NCBI RefSeq assembly: GCF_022803015.1
Contig: NZ_JAFKON010000012.1
Location: 1 to 64,000, forward strand
Direction: 5' to 3'
Source of the DNA: Arthrobacter humicola
GTDB lineage: Bacteria; Actinomycetota; Actinomycetes; Actinomycetales; Micrococcaceae
Length of the DNA: 64,000 nt
This document shows, in pieces, positions 8,700 through 16,016 of the stretch. Position numbers and translations under genes: made by a program. Numbering within the stretch: the stretch's first letter is position 1; every line of letters begins with the position of its first letter. The notes under the pieces were generated by a model. That model was not told the origin of the DNA. It made no database searches and saw only the letters and a list, made by a program, of their open reading frames with translations.

Positions 8700-9147
8700 G
8701 CCCAACTTGCCGTGCTGTGAATGATTTACCCGAGGTCATCGACGTTGACCGAATAATATTCGATGAAGCGCACTTGCTGACCTCCCGGTCAGTAAAACAC
8801 TTGTTATTTTATTGCCGCTACAGAATTGTGACTTGCGCTACAAATCCTCGATCTGTCTCACTATGTGGAACCTGGGGTCCATTGTTACTTGCACGTTTAC
8901 ATTGTTACGTTGCACACTTCAATTGTGAACAAGAACTCAACAGCACCTGCAGCCGCAGCTTCCTGGATCAGCACACCCGCTGGTACCGAGATGCGCTGTT
9001 GTCGAATGCACGCCTAACTTTTACACCCCTAAAGGTTTCTAGGCATTCGCCCCCAAGCCCAGAGTCGGGCGCCCCTCCCCAATTTCATTGCGGGGAAAGA
9101 AGCATTCGAGCCGCGATGACGGCCATTCACATTGAGGTAAGCATTCC
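8700..9147 (+). promoter_or_regulatory. AT-rich leader/control region of the winged-helix gene
   Basis: About 450 bp without a convincing gene and far richer in A+T than its surroundings. It holds the palindrome CGAATA-A-TATTCG (8750-8762), the inverted repeat CTGACC-TCCC-GGTCAG (8777-8792), and a near-perfect direct repeat ATTGTTACTTGCAC / ATTGTTACGTTGCAC (8881-8894 and 8901-8915, 20-bp period, same helix face). A Shine-Dalgarno-like GAGGTAA precedes the ATG at 9148. The density of symmetric elements suggests several regulators or an autoregulated promoter. Confidence 0.5.
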
Positions 9148-10011
9148 ATGTCAGTTGCATCCGGATACGTCCACATCTCCGTCCGTAACGCCAGCAAGGC
9201 CGGCCAGGCCTCAGGGATCCGCCAGGGCTTTGGCGGGCGCTCCGCGTTCGCCCCCGCCGGATCCGCGGGCAGCTTCCCCGCCCCCGGATATGCAGCGCAG
9301 GGCTACAACCCTGACTCCTACGGCCAGCTCCGTGCCGTCCCCCCCGCCCCCGCCACGGCACCCACCCCGGTGATCGCCCCGGGTGCCGGCAGCCCGGTCC
9401 GTCCGGCCCCCAGCGACAACGTCGCCCGCGGCTTCGTGCTGTACATGGGCATCGACGAGGAAACCGCTGCTGCAGCCGGCACATCCATCGCCAAGCTTGC
9501 CCAGGAAATCCGGGCCTACGCACAGTCGCTCGTGGCCGGTGCCGAAAGCTATGCCGCCGTCGCCGTCGCGCCGGCCAGTGCCCCGGGTTCCGCCCTCGAC
9601 GTCGTCCGCTCGACCTTCGGTGACCCCACCGCGGGGGCCCGCCAGCGCACCGAGACCGCCCGCCTGCAGCAGCCGCAGGATCCGCGGCCTTCCGGGGTGC
9701 TGATCGACCTCGCCCGCCGTGAGGTGCACCTCGACGGCGAATCCCTGAACCTCACGTTCAAGGAATTCGAACTCCTGAACTACCTCGTGGAGAACGGCAC
9801 CCGCACCGTGGGCCGCGACGAGCTCCTCGAAGGCCTGTGGCGGAACGCCGAAGAGGTCCCGAACGAGCGGACCATCGACGTCCACATCCGCCGCCTGCGT
9901 TCCAAGCTCGGCCGCCTCGCCAACACCGTGCGCACCGTGCGCGGCCAGGGCTACCGGTTCTACGAGCACCCCGAGGTGGTTGTCTGGGCCGCTCCGGAAT
10001 ACTCGATCTAG
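9148..10011 (+). CDS. Stand-alone winged-helix (Trans_reg_C) transcriptional regulator
   Basis: 287 aa. The N-terminal ~85 residues are Pro/Ala-rich and disordered. A middle segment (about 90-150) is predicted alpha/beta and contains no receiver Asp pocket. The OmpR/PhoB-type DNA-binding winged helix is at about 185-278: LTFKEFELLNYLVENGTRTV, the recognition helix RTIDVHIRRLRSKLG and TVRTVRGQGYRF. It therefore binds DNA without a phospho-receiver and has no adjacent kinase. The long AT-rich promoter region suggests autoregulation or complex control. Its target genes are unknown. Confidence 0.85.
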   Translation: MSVASGYVHISVRNASKAGQASGIRQGFGGRSAFAPAGSAGSFPAPGYAAQGYNPDSYGQLRAVPPAPATAPTPVIAPGAGSPVRPAPSDNVARGFVLYMGIDEETAAAAGTSIAKLAQEIRAYAQSLVAGAESYAAVAVAPASAPGSALDVVRSTFGDPTAGARQRTETARLQQPQDPRPSGVLIDLARREVHLDGESLNLTFKEFELLNYLVENGTRTVGRDELLEGLWRNAEEVPNERTIDVHIRRLRSKLGRLANTVRTVRGQGYRFYEHPEVVVWAAPEYSI

Positions 10012-10025
10012 CTTCCAGCCCACGC

Positions 10026-10061
10026 AAAGCGCCCGTTCCCTGCCCAGGGAGCGGGCGCTTT
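10026..10061 (+). terminator. Intrinsic terminator after the winged-helix gene
   Basis: AAAGCGCCCGTTCCCT pairs with AGGGAGCGGGCGCTTT (one G-U pair) around GCCC. The flanking A and T runs make it usable in both directions, but the gene on the left ends 15 bases before it. Confidence 0.85.
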
Positions 10062-10238
10062 CGCGTTTCCGGAAGCTTCAGTGGCTTTCCGCCGGCAGCC
10101 GCATTCCCCGACGGGCGCATTGGGTGGGCTGGCTGACGGGCCTCTGCCGCCGCTGCTGGTGGGTCGCGGTTAGACTCTGTTGCCTTTTGGGGGTCCGGCG
10201 TAGTCTCGGACCGTTGAGCCGACTATTGGGAGGAAGAC

Positions 10239-10442
10239 ATGTCTGTTGCACGGATTACTACCCTGAGCGCGAACTCCAAGACCTCGTTCGATGCCGCCAT
10301 CAAGGAGGGCATCGACAGGGCCAATAAGACCCTTCGCAATGTCACGGGGGCATGGGTGAAGGAACAGAAGGTCGAAATCAGCGACGGTGCCGTCGTTGCC
10401 TGGCACGTCGTGCTGGAAGTGACCTTTGTCCTTGAAGACTGA
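10239..10442 (+). CDS. Dodecin (flavin-storage protein)
   Basis: 67 aa, complete. ITTLSANSKTSFDAAIKEGI, then NVTGAWVKEQKVEI and HVVLEVTFVLED match the small dodecin beta-alpha-beta-beta fold, with the flavin-stacking Trp in GAWVKEQ. Dodecins form hollow dodecamers that hold flavins or CoA and buffer free flavin in the cytoplasm. GGGAGGAAGAC precedes the ATG. The gene appears monocistronic. Confidence 0.95.
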   Translation: MSVARITTLSANSKTSFDAAIKEGIDRANKTLRNVTGAWVKEQKVEISDGAVVAWHVVLEVTFVLED

Positions 10443-10497
10443 ACGGACGCTGGTGGGATGCGCGCCCGTGGGCCAGCCGCCGCACTAGGATTGGGGC

Positions 10498-11025
10498 ATG
10501 AGCGCGCATCACATCAAACGGCTGGTGATCATGCGGCACGCCAAGTCCGATTGGCCCGGCGGGGTTGCCGACCACGAAAGGCCGCTCGAAGAACGCGGCC
10601 ACAAGGACGCCCCAGTCGCCGGAAAGTGGCTGCTCAAGCACGGCGTGGTCCCTGATTTCATCCTCTGCTCCAGCGCTTTGCGGACCCGCCAGACCTGCAC
10701 GTGGGTGTGCCACGCCCTCGGAGACAAGGCGCCGACGCCCAAGCTCGAGGATGGGCTGTACGCCGCCTCCGCCTTGCGCATGCTGGCCGTCATCAACCAC
10801 GTCCCTGACACCGTCACCACCCTCATGGTGATTTCCCACATGCCCGGGGTGCAGGACCTTGCGATGCATCTGGCGTCGCGCGACTCCGACCACGATGCCT
10901 ACATGGACGCCGCCACGCGCTATCCGACCAGCGGGCTGACCGTCCTGGAAACGGAAAAGTCCTGGGCCGAACTGGACGGGCAGGACGCCAAGCTGACCCA
11001 CTTCAAGGTCCCCCGCGCCAAATAG
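10498..11025 (+). CDS. sixA: SixA-type histidine phosphatase
   Basis: 175 aa. The N-terminal catalytic motif reads VIMRHAKSDWP (RHG-type His), and the second conserved Arg/His region reads SSALRTRQT and VISHMPGVQDL. The length is that of SixA, which removes phosphate from His-phosphotransfer domains, and of related small branch-1 phosphatases. Actinobacteria lack ArcB, so the natural substrate here is uncertain. It follows dodecin with a 55-bp gap and may share its transcript. Confidence 0.88.
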   Translation: MSAHHIKRLVIMRHAKSDWPGGVADHERPLEERGHKDAPVAGKWLLKHGVVPDFILCSSALRTRQTCTWVCHALGDKAPTPKLEDGLYAASALRMLAVINHVPDTVTTLMVISHMPGVQDLAMHLASRDSDHDAYMDAATRYPTSGLTVLETEKSWAELDGQDAKLTHFKVPRAK

Positions 11026-11153
11026 CCGCAGGTCCGCCCGGCGAGGGCTGCGGAATCCATAGCAACCTGCGCCGATCTGCGGTTTACTGATGCTGTTTAG
11101 TCATGTGGTTTTTTCCAGTGGTTTTGGGGCATCTGTTGCAACCCGGAGAAAAG

Positions 11154-11762
11154 GTGATCAACGTGGATTCAGGGCAGCTCATAGGAATTATTGTCGGCAT
11201 CGTCGTGGTGCTCGCGATCGTAGCGGTGGCGGTCATGGTCAGCCGCAAACGCAAGGTGGCGGCGGACCGGAACCGTGCGGCCGAGATGCGTGAACAGGCC
11301 AAGGCCGACGAATTCGCTGCGCGGGAACGCGACGCCAAGGCGGCCCGTGCCGAGGCCGACGCGCAGGAGGCTGACCTCGAGGCCGAGCGGTTGCGGCAGG
11401 AAGCCCGCAAGCGCCAGGAAGAGGCCGAAAGCGTCCGCTCCGGCGCGCAGGAGCAACTGCGCAAAGCCGACGAAGTGGACCCTGACGTAGTCACATCTGA
11501 ACGCGGCGGCGAAAGCGGGCAGATGCCGACCCGCGGGGATTTGCGCGCCGAGAGGGCCGCCGCCGAGCCCGCAACGGGCAGCCACGTCCCCGGCCAGCAA
11601 ACGTCCGGCCAGCAAGTGTCTTCCGGCGAACAAGCGTCCGGCGAGCCAGCGTCCGGCCAGCAAGTGTCAGCCGACCAGCGCAGCCGCGAGGACGTAACCC
11701 GGACCGACACGGCCCCGGGCCCGGATGCCACCCCACGGGAAGACAAGCCTCGAAACCTCTGA
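11154..11762 (+). CDS. Single-pass membrane protein with charged coiled coil
   Basis: About 202 aa from GTG 11154, chosen because GGAGAAAAG lies immediately upstream. An in-frame ATG at 11103 has no ribosome binding site. Residues about 6-28 form a membrane helix (LIGIIVGIVVVLAIVAVAVMV) followed by KRK. A long Ala/Glu/Arg coiled coil (about 35-110) and a degenerate QQ(T/V)SGEQASG-type repeat tail (about 150-180) complete it. The repeat comes from a tandem DNA unit around 11595-11665. No catalytic motif is visible and the function is unknown. Confidence 0.7.
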   Translation: MINVDSGQLIGIIVGIVVVLAIVAVAVMVSRKRKVAADRNRAAEMREQAKADEFAARERDAKAARAEADAQEADLEAERLRQEARKRQEEAESVRSGAQEQLRKADEVDPDVVTSERGGESGQMPTRGDLRAERAAAEPATGSHVPGQQTSGQQVSSGEQASGEPASGQQVSADQRSREDVTRTDTAPGPDATPREDKPRNL

Positions 11763-11833
11763 GCTGGACTCCTGAACTGGCCCAGGCGAAAAATCCTGTG
11801 CTGAACGTTTCGCCGGGTGGTGATGCGCGGGAC

Positions 11834-12511
11834 TCAGCGGCGGGCCGAGGCCCGGGCGGGTGATTTGGGGGCAGGCGACTTGGCCGGTGTCTTCGCTGCC
11901 GGCTTGAGCGGTGTCTTCGCCGGTGACTTGGCCGCGGGCCGGGCAGTGGACCGCGGAGAAGCCGCGCGCGGAGCCGCCGGACGCGCGGCGGTTCCTCTCG
12001 GCGTCGGCCGCGGTGTGGAAGGCCTCGGATTCGCAGACTTGGCCCCCGCTCCCCGCGCGGCGGGCGACGGGCGGCGTCGCGGAGCACGGCCCGGGGAACG
12101 CCGGCCGTGGCTCCTGCCGGGCAGGACGGTGCCGGCAAACAGCAACAGTAAGGTGACGGCTCCGGCGGCCACGGCCAGATAGAAGTACAAATCCGGATGC
12201 TCAGAATCGACGCGCGTGGACAGGGCGTCGGGATCGGGGTTGAAGGCCAGCCCCCACTGACGCAGGAAAGCGACCCCGAACGCGATGAAGAGGATGCTGC
12301 CGACCCCGCTCGCGGCCAAAGTCTTGTGCCGGCGCCGGACCACCACCTCCGCCACGCAGGCCACATATGCCGTCGCGGCAGCCCCGACGAACCACACCAG
12401 CACCCACTCTTGCAGGGTGATTCCGGTCAGGACCAGAAGTGCCAGGGCAGTGAGAAACGCTCCGATGGCGACTTTCCCGTTGGTACCCATGTGACGCATG
12501 TGAACAATCAT
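11834..12511 (-). CDS. Four-TM membrane protein with lysine/proline/alanine-rich tail
   Basis: 225 aa. The ATG at 12511 overlaps the TetR stop as ATGA; the longer open frame upstream is a shadow of tetR. Four hydrophobic segments occur within residues 10-125 (IGAFLTALALLVLTGI, VWFVGAAATAYVACV, GVGSILFIAFGVAFL, YFYLAVAAGAVTLLLLFAG). A ~90-residue tail follows, of the type PRSTARPAAKSPAKTPLKPAAKTPAKSPA and so resembling histone H1/HupB tails. Such tails bind nucleic acid or acidic polymers, but that is inference. It is the last gene of the ABC-YhgE-TetR operon. Confidence 0.75.
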   Translation of the reverse strand: MIVHMRHMGTNGKVAIGAFLTALALLVLTGITLQEWVLVWFVGAAATAYVACVAEVVVRRRHKTLAASGVGSILFIAFGVAFLRQWGLAFNPDPDALSTRVDSEHPDLYFYLAVAAGAVTLLLLFAGTVLPGRSHGRRSPGRAPRRRPSPAARGAGAKSANPRPSTPRPTPRGTAARPAAPRAASPRSTARPAAKSPAKTPLKPAAKTPAKSPAPKSPARASARR

Positions 12512-13140
12512 GCCTGAGCTGGCGGCTGCTTCACGACGTAGCCGCGCATGGAGGCCATGATTGCGGCCACACTCTGCTCCCTGGTGCGCTCCGGGTTGTA
12601 CGTCTGGCGGTCCAGTCCGACCACGAAGCAGGCCCCAAAGATTGCCGTTTCCAGGCTGCCCCGGGAAACGGCGGAATCCACGGGGTAGACGGCGGCGACG
12701 CCGTCGATGGCAGAGCCGATCACCGCGAGCAGGCGCCCGCGGAGCTCGGCGAAGGTGTCCTGCCATTCGCTGGGGGTGCGCCAGCTCTCGCTGACCCAAA
12801 GCCGGGCGAAGGACGGGTATTCGGCCATGAAGTCCATGGCCTGGCCGATCATTTCCTCCATGGCGGCGAGGGGGTCGGCGGAGCCGTCGCGGACACTCAG
12901 CAGCCGCGCCAGCAGGATGTCCACGCCGTGGCGCAGCAGCTGGGCGATCAGGTCCGACTTGCTGCCAAAGTTGTAGTACACCGTGCCTTTGGACACCCCG
13001 GCGGCCGTGGCGATCTCGTCCACCGTTACGCCCGCCGCGCCGCGCTCCCCGATCAGTTCCATGGACGCCTCGAACAGTTTCTGTTTAGTGGCGTTCGTGC
13101 GGGCCGGACGGAGCTTTTTCCCGGCGTCCACTGTGCTCAT
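12508..13140 (-). CDS. TetR/AcrR-family repressor of the YhgE operon
   Basis: 210 aa from ATG 13140, which overlaps the YhgE stop. The N-terminal HTH reads VTVDEIATAAGVSKGTVYYNFGSKSDLI. The C-terminal ligand domain (about 75-200) is typical in size. It sits third in a four-gene operon whose promoter carries a perfect 18-bp palindrome at 15969-15986, so it most likely represses its own operon. The inducing ligand is unknown. Confidence 0.9.
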   Translation of the reverse strand: MSTVDAGKKLRPARTNATKQKLFEASMELIGERGAAGVTVDEIATAAGVSKGTVYYNFGSKSDLIAQLLRHGVDILLARLLSVRDGSADPLAAMEEMIGQAMDFMAEYPSFARLWVSESWRTPSEWQDTFAELRGRLLAVIGSAIDGVAAVYPVDSAVSRGSLETAIFGACFVVGLDRQTYNPERTREQSVAAIMASMRGYVVKQPPAQA

Positions 13141-15173
13141 ACGGCGATCTCCGGTTTTAGGGACTTCAGGGTCCAGAACTTGTGCTTGTGAACGGCCAGC
13201 GTGGAAAGCGCCGCCCCGAGCACAGTGTACCCAAGGAGGCCAACCACCGTGGGCACGATCAAGGAAAGGTCCGCGCCGTAGATCAGGTGCCGCATGCCGG
13301 CCACCACATAACCCATAGGCAGCGCCTCGTGGACAAAGTGCAGCGGCTGCGGGGTGGTTTGCCACGGGAAGGTTCCGCCGGAGGAAACCAGCTGCAGGAC
13401 CAGCAGTATAAGCACCACGAATTTCCCGGGAGTTCCCAGCAGGGCCACGACGCCCTGGATGATGGCACTGAAGGCCATGGCGGCCGCCAACATGAACAAC
13501 CACATCAGCACCGGGTGGGCGGGCTTGAGGCCCAGGCCCAGGTCCACCACGAGGGTGAGCAGCGTGGCCTGGATGACTGAAACGGCAAAGAACGGCAGCC
13601 AGCCGCCGACGGCGATCTTCCATGACGGGGCGTTGGACGCCAGTGCGCGTTGGGTGATGGGCCGCATGGCCTGGACCAGCATGAATACGCCGATCCACAG
13701 GGCCAGGGTCAGGAAGAATGGCGCCAGGCCGGCACCGTACGACGCTGCCTTGGCCTGAGAGACGTCGCTGACGGCGACAGGGTCCGCGATCACCTTGGAC
13801 AGGCTGTTCTTCTGGGCGTCATCGGGATTGGGGATCTTCCCGGCTCCCTTGTCCAGCTCCGAGGCCAGGGTGGCGGCGCCGTCGGAGGCCGTGCGGGCGC
13901 CGTCTTCCAGCTGGGCCGCCCCGTCGTCGAGCTGCCGGGCGCCATCTGCGAGCCTGGCAGTGCCGTCAACGGCGCTCTGCTCGCCCGCGGCCAGCGCGGC
14001 CGAGCCAGCTGAGAGCTGGTTGGCGCCGGCTGAAGCCTTTGAGATGGCATCAGTCAGAGCCGGCGTTGCTCCCGCAAGTTTGGCCGTCCCGGAACTTACG
14101 GCGGCGGACCCGTCGGCAAGCTGCTGGATCTGGGCTGCATCCGTTTGGATTCTGGACTTCGCATCGGCCACTGGGCTTGAGGCTGCGGCGGTATCGAAAT
14201 CGGCCAGGATTTTGCCGGCCTGGTCGGGGGTGATGATCCCGGCGGCAATCAGACGGCTGTTGGATTGGACCACACGGTCCCGGAGGCCCTTGTCAGCAGC
14301 GCTGAGTTGCCCGACGACGTCCTGGACTTTCGTGTTCAGTGCCGCGTTTCCCGCCGCGACCTGCGCGGCGCCGTCCGCAAGTTTCTGCGAGTCGGCAGGG
14401 AGTGTGGCCGTCCAGTCCTTCAGCTGCGTCAGGCCGGCGCTGAGCTGGCCGGCGCCGGAATTGAGCTGGTTGGCGCCATCGCGCAGCTTCATTTGACCGG
14501 CGGCGAGTTCGGCGACTCCGCCGTTCAGCTGGCTCGTTCCGGCATGCAAACTGACTGCCCCGTCCCGGAGCCTGGCAATGCCGTCGGAGAGTTTTCCGGC
14601 CCCGTCGGCGGCCTGGACTATCTGAGTATGGATTGTGCCGAAGCCCGTCAGGAGCTGGTTCGCAGTCTCCTCGCCCACCTCCTTGGCAACCGTCGAATGC
14701 ACGGCAGCGGTCAGCTTGTCCACGATGTTGCTGAGGACGTAGTTGTTGGCATCGTTGGTGGTGACATTCAGCATGGCTTGGTTCGCGGCGTCAAAGCTGC
14801 CCGGGGAGACTAGGTTGGCCGAGAAGTCCTTGGGAATTTTGAGCGCGAACGCGTACTTGCCGCTGCTTACACCCTGGTCCGCTTCCGCGGCGGTGGTGAC
14901 TTTCTGCCAGTTGAAGACGTGGCCGTCCACGAGGCTGTCGGCGACCTTTTTCCCGGCCTCGAGCCGGGTCCCGTTGCTGGCGGACGCGCCGGTGTCCTCG
15001 ACTACCAAGGCGGCGTCGATCTGGTCCAGGTTCCCGTACGGATCCCAGTTGGCGTAGAGGTACACCGCGCCGTACAGCAAAGGCACCATGGTCAGCGCCA
15101 GGATGGTCAGTTTGGGCAGGAGCCCGCCAGTCATGCGCTTGAGCTCGGAGCGGGCCAGCCGCAGAACAGTCAC
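13137..15173 (-). CDS. YhgE/Pip-family membrane protein
   Basis: 678 aa. N-terminal TM at about 22-41, followed by the family's conserved NWDPYGNLDQIDAALVVEDTG. A long extracytoplasmic region (about 170-460) is built from repeated A-x-LxxGAxxLxxGxxxL heptad-like units, predicted to form an extended helical bundle. Five to six TM segments at the C-terminus (about 480-660) resemble an ABC-2 type permease. YhgE/Pip and ESX-like relatives are linked to phage adsorption and envelope export; the substrate here is unknown. ATGA-type overlaps on both sides tie it to the upstream ATPase-like gene and to tetR. Confidence 0.9.
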   Translation of the reverse strand: MTVLRLARSELKRMTGGLLPKLTILALTMVPLLYGAVYLYANWDPYGNLDQIDAALVVEDTGASASNGTRLEAGKKVADSLVDGHVFNWQKVTTAAEADQGVSSGKYAFALKIPKDFSANLVSPGSFDAANQAMLNVTTNDANNYVLSNIVDKLTAAVHSTVAKEVGEETANQLLTGFGTIHTQIVQAADGAGKLSDGIARLRDGAVSLHAGTSQLNGGVAELAAGQMKLRDGANQLNSGAGQLSAGLTQLKDWTATLPADSQKLADGAAQVAAGNAALNTKVQDVVGQLSAADKGLRDRVVQSNSRLIAAGIITPDQAGKILADFDTAAASSPVADAKSRIQTDAAQIQQLADGSAAVSSGTAKLAGATPALTDAISKASAGANQLSAGSAALAAGEQSAVDGTARLADGARQLDDGAAQLEDGARTASDGAATLASELDKGAGKIPNPDDAQKNSLSKVIADPVAVSDVSQAKAASYGAGLAPFFLTLALWIGVFMLVQAMRPITQRALASNAPSWKIAVGGWLPFFAVSVIQATLLTLVVDLGLGLKPAHPVLMWLFMLAAAMAFSAIIQGVVALLGTPGKFVVLILLVLQLVSSGGTFPWQTTPQPLHFVHEALPMGYVVAGMRHLIYGADLSLIVPTVVGLLGYTVLGAALSTLAVHKHKFWTLKSLKPEIAV

Positions 15174-15928
15174 TTTAAGGCCTCGGTTTCGAACGGGATG
15201 GGTTCAGGGTTCCGGTGTTTCGCGGGATGGCCTTCTGTCTCCTGCGCATCAGGCTGGGCGGAGTCCGCGGATGCGTCAACGATGGAACCCGTTGCGGCGG
15301 CAGCTTTAACGGCGTTCCCGATTGCGGCGGACGGCCCGGTCCAGCCGTCCGGCAGTGCCGCGACGGTGACGACGACGGCGAGCGGCCGGCCGCCGTCGTG
15401 CGCCAGGTCTTCCAGTCTGGGAAGCCAGTCCGCGGGATCTGCGCTGTGCCTGTCCGGAGAATCGACCACCAGCAGATCTGTTCCGGGGTTGGCCAGGGCA
15501 AGGGCGGTGAGCAGTTCGACGCGTCGCCGGGCCGGAATCTGTTCGGTCCAGAGGCCGGCAATGTCCTCGAAGCGGTTGACCTTGAGCCAGGGTTTGCTCA
15601 GCAGAGCACCCCGATAGCGCCGGGGGATGAGCGCGAGGTCCTCGGTGACGAGGTCGCCCACGCTGAGATGCTGTTCGGGCTCGTTGACACCGGGGGAGTC
15701 CACCAGTGCACTGGCCAACCGGAGGCGCTTAATCCTGGAATTTCCGTCCCAGCTGAGCACCCCCCCGGAGGGCTTCATCCGGCCGCTGAGTGTGAGGGCC
15801 AGGGCTGTTCGCTGGTCCTGGCCGTCGCCTTCAACCAAGAGCAGCTCCCCGGCACGTACCTCAAGGGACGTGGGTGGGAGCAGGTCATTCCGGCGCCCGT
15901 TCACACGGAGCTGTTGCACGGAGAGCAT
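15170..15928 (-). CDS. Degenerate ABC-transporter ATPase-like protein paired with YhgE
   Basis: 252 aa with the overall ABC-ATPase layout, but the catalytic motifs have decayed. Where Walker A should be it reads LLVEGDGQDQRTALALTLSG, with no GKS/T lysine. The signature region reads IPARRRVELLTALALANPG instead of LSGGQ. Walker B reads LLVVDSPDR, lacking the catalytic Glu. The last ~45 residues are a charged tail. The frame is intact, and the gene is first in the operon and overlaps yhgE by four bases. It is therefore probably a maintained pseudo-ATPase or regulatory subunit rather than a pseudogene. Confidence 0.72.
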   Translation of the reverse strand: MLSVQQLRVNGRRNDLLPPTSLEVRAGELLLVEGDGQDQRTALALTLSGRMKPSGGVLSWDGNSRIKRLRLASALVDSPGVNEPEQHLSVGDLVTEDLALIPRRYRGALLSKPWLKVNRFEDIAGLWTEQIPARRRVELLTALALANPGTDLLVVDSPDRHSADPADWLPRLEDLAHDGGRPLAVVVTVAALPDGWTGPSAAIGNAVKAAAATGSIVDASADSAQPDAQETEGHPAKHRNPEPIPFETEALK

Positions 15929-15968
15929 GTAAGCCTTTCGCAGGGTCTAGTCTGCTTCAAGGCTAACC

Positions 15969-15986
15969 GAACTGACCGGTCAGTTC
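15969..15986. promoter_or_regulatory. Perfect 18-bp palindrome, probable TetR operator
   Basis: GAACTGACCGGTCAGTTC lies 41 bp upstream of the first ATG of the ATPase-like/YhgE/TetR operon. Length and symmetry match TetR-family operators. Confidence 0.75.
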
Positions 15987-16016
15987 AAATAGAAATAGTC
16001 GCTTGTGATCAACGGA

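Noticed and set aside
12512..12799. N-terminal extension of the K/P/A-tailed membrane protein
   Set aside because: It overlaps tetR out of frame and has an arginine-rich, unprotein-like composition; the ATGA overlap at 12511 is the natural start.
13141..13698. N-terminal extension of the TetR regulator
   Set aside because: This part is an out-of-frame reading of yhgE; the TetR fold begins at 13140.
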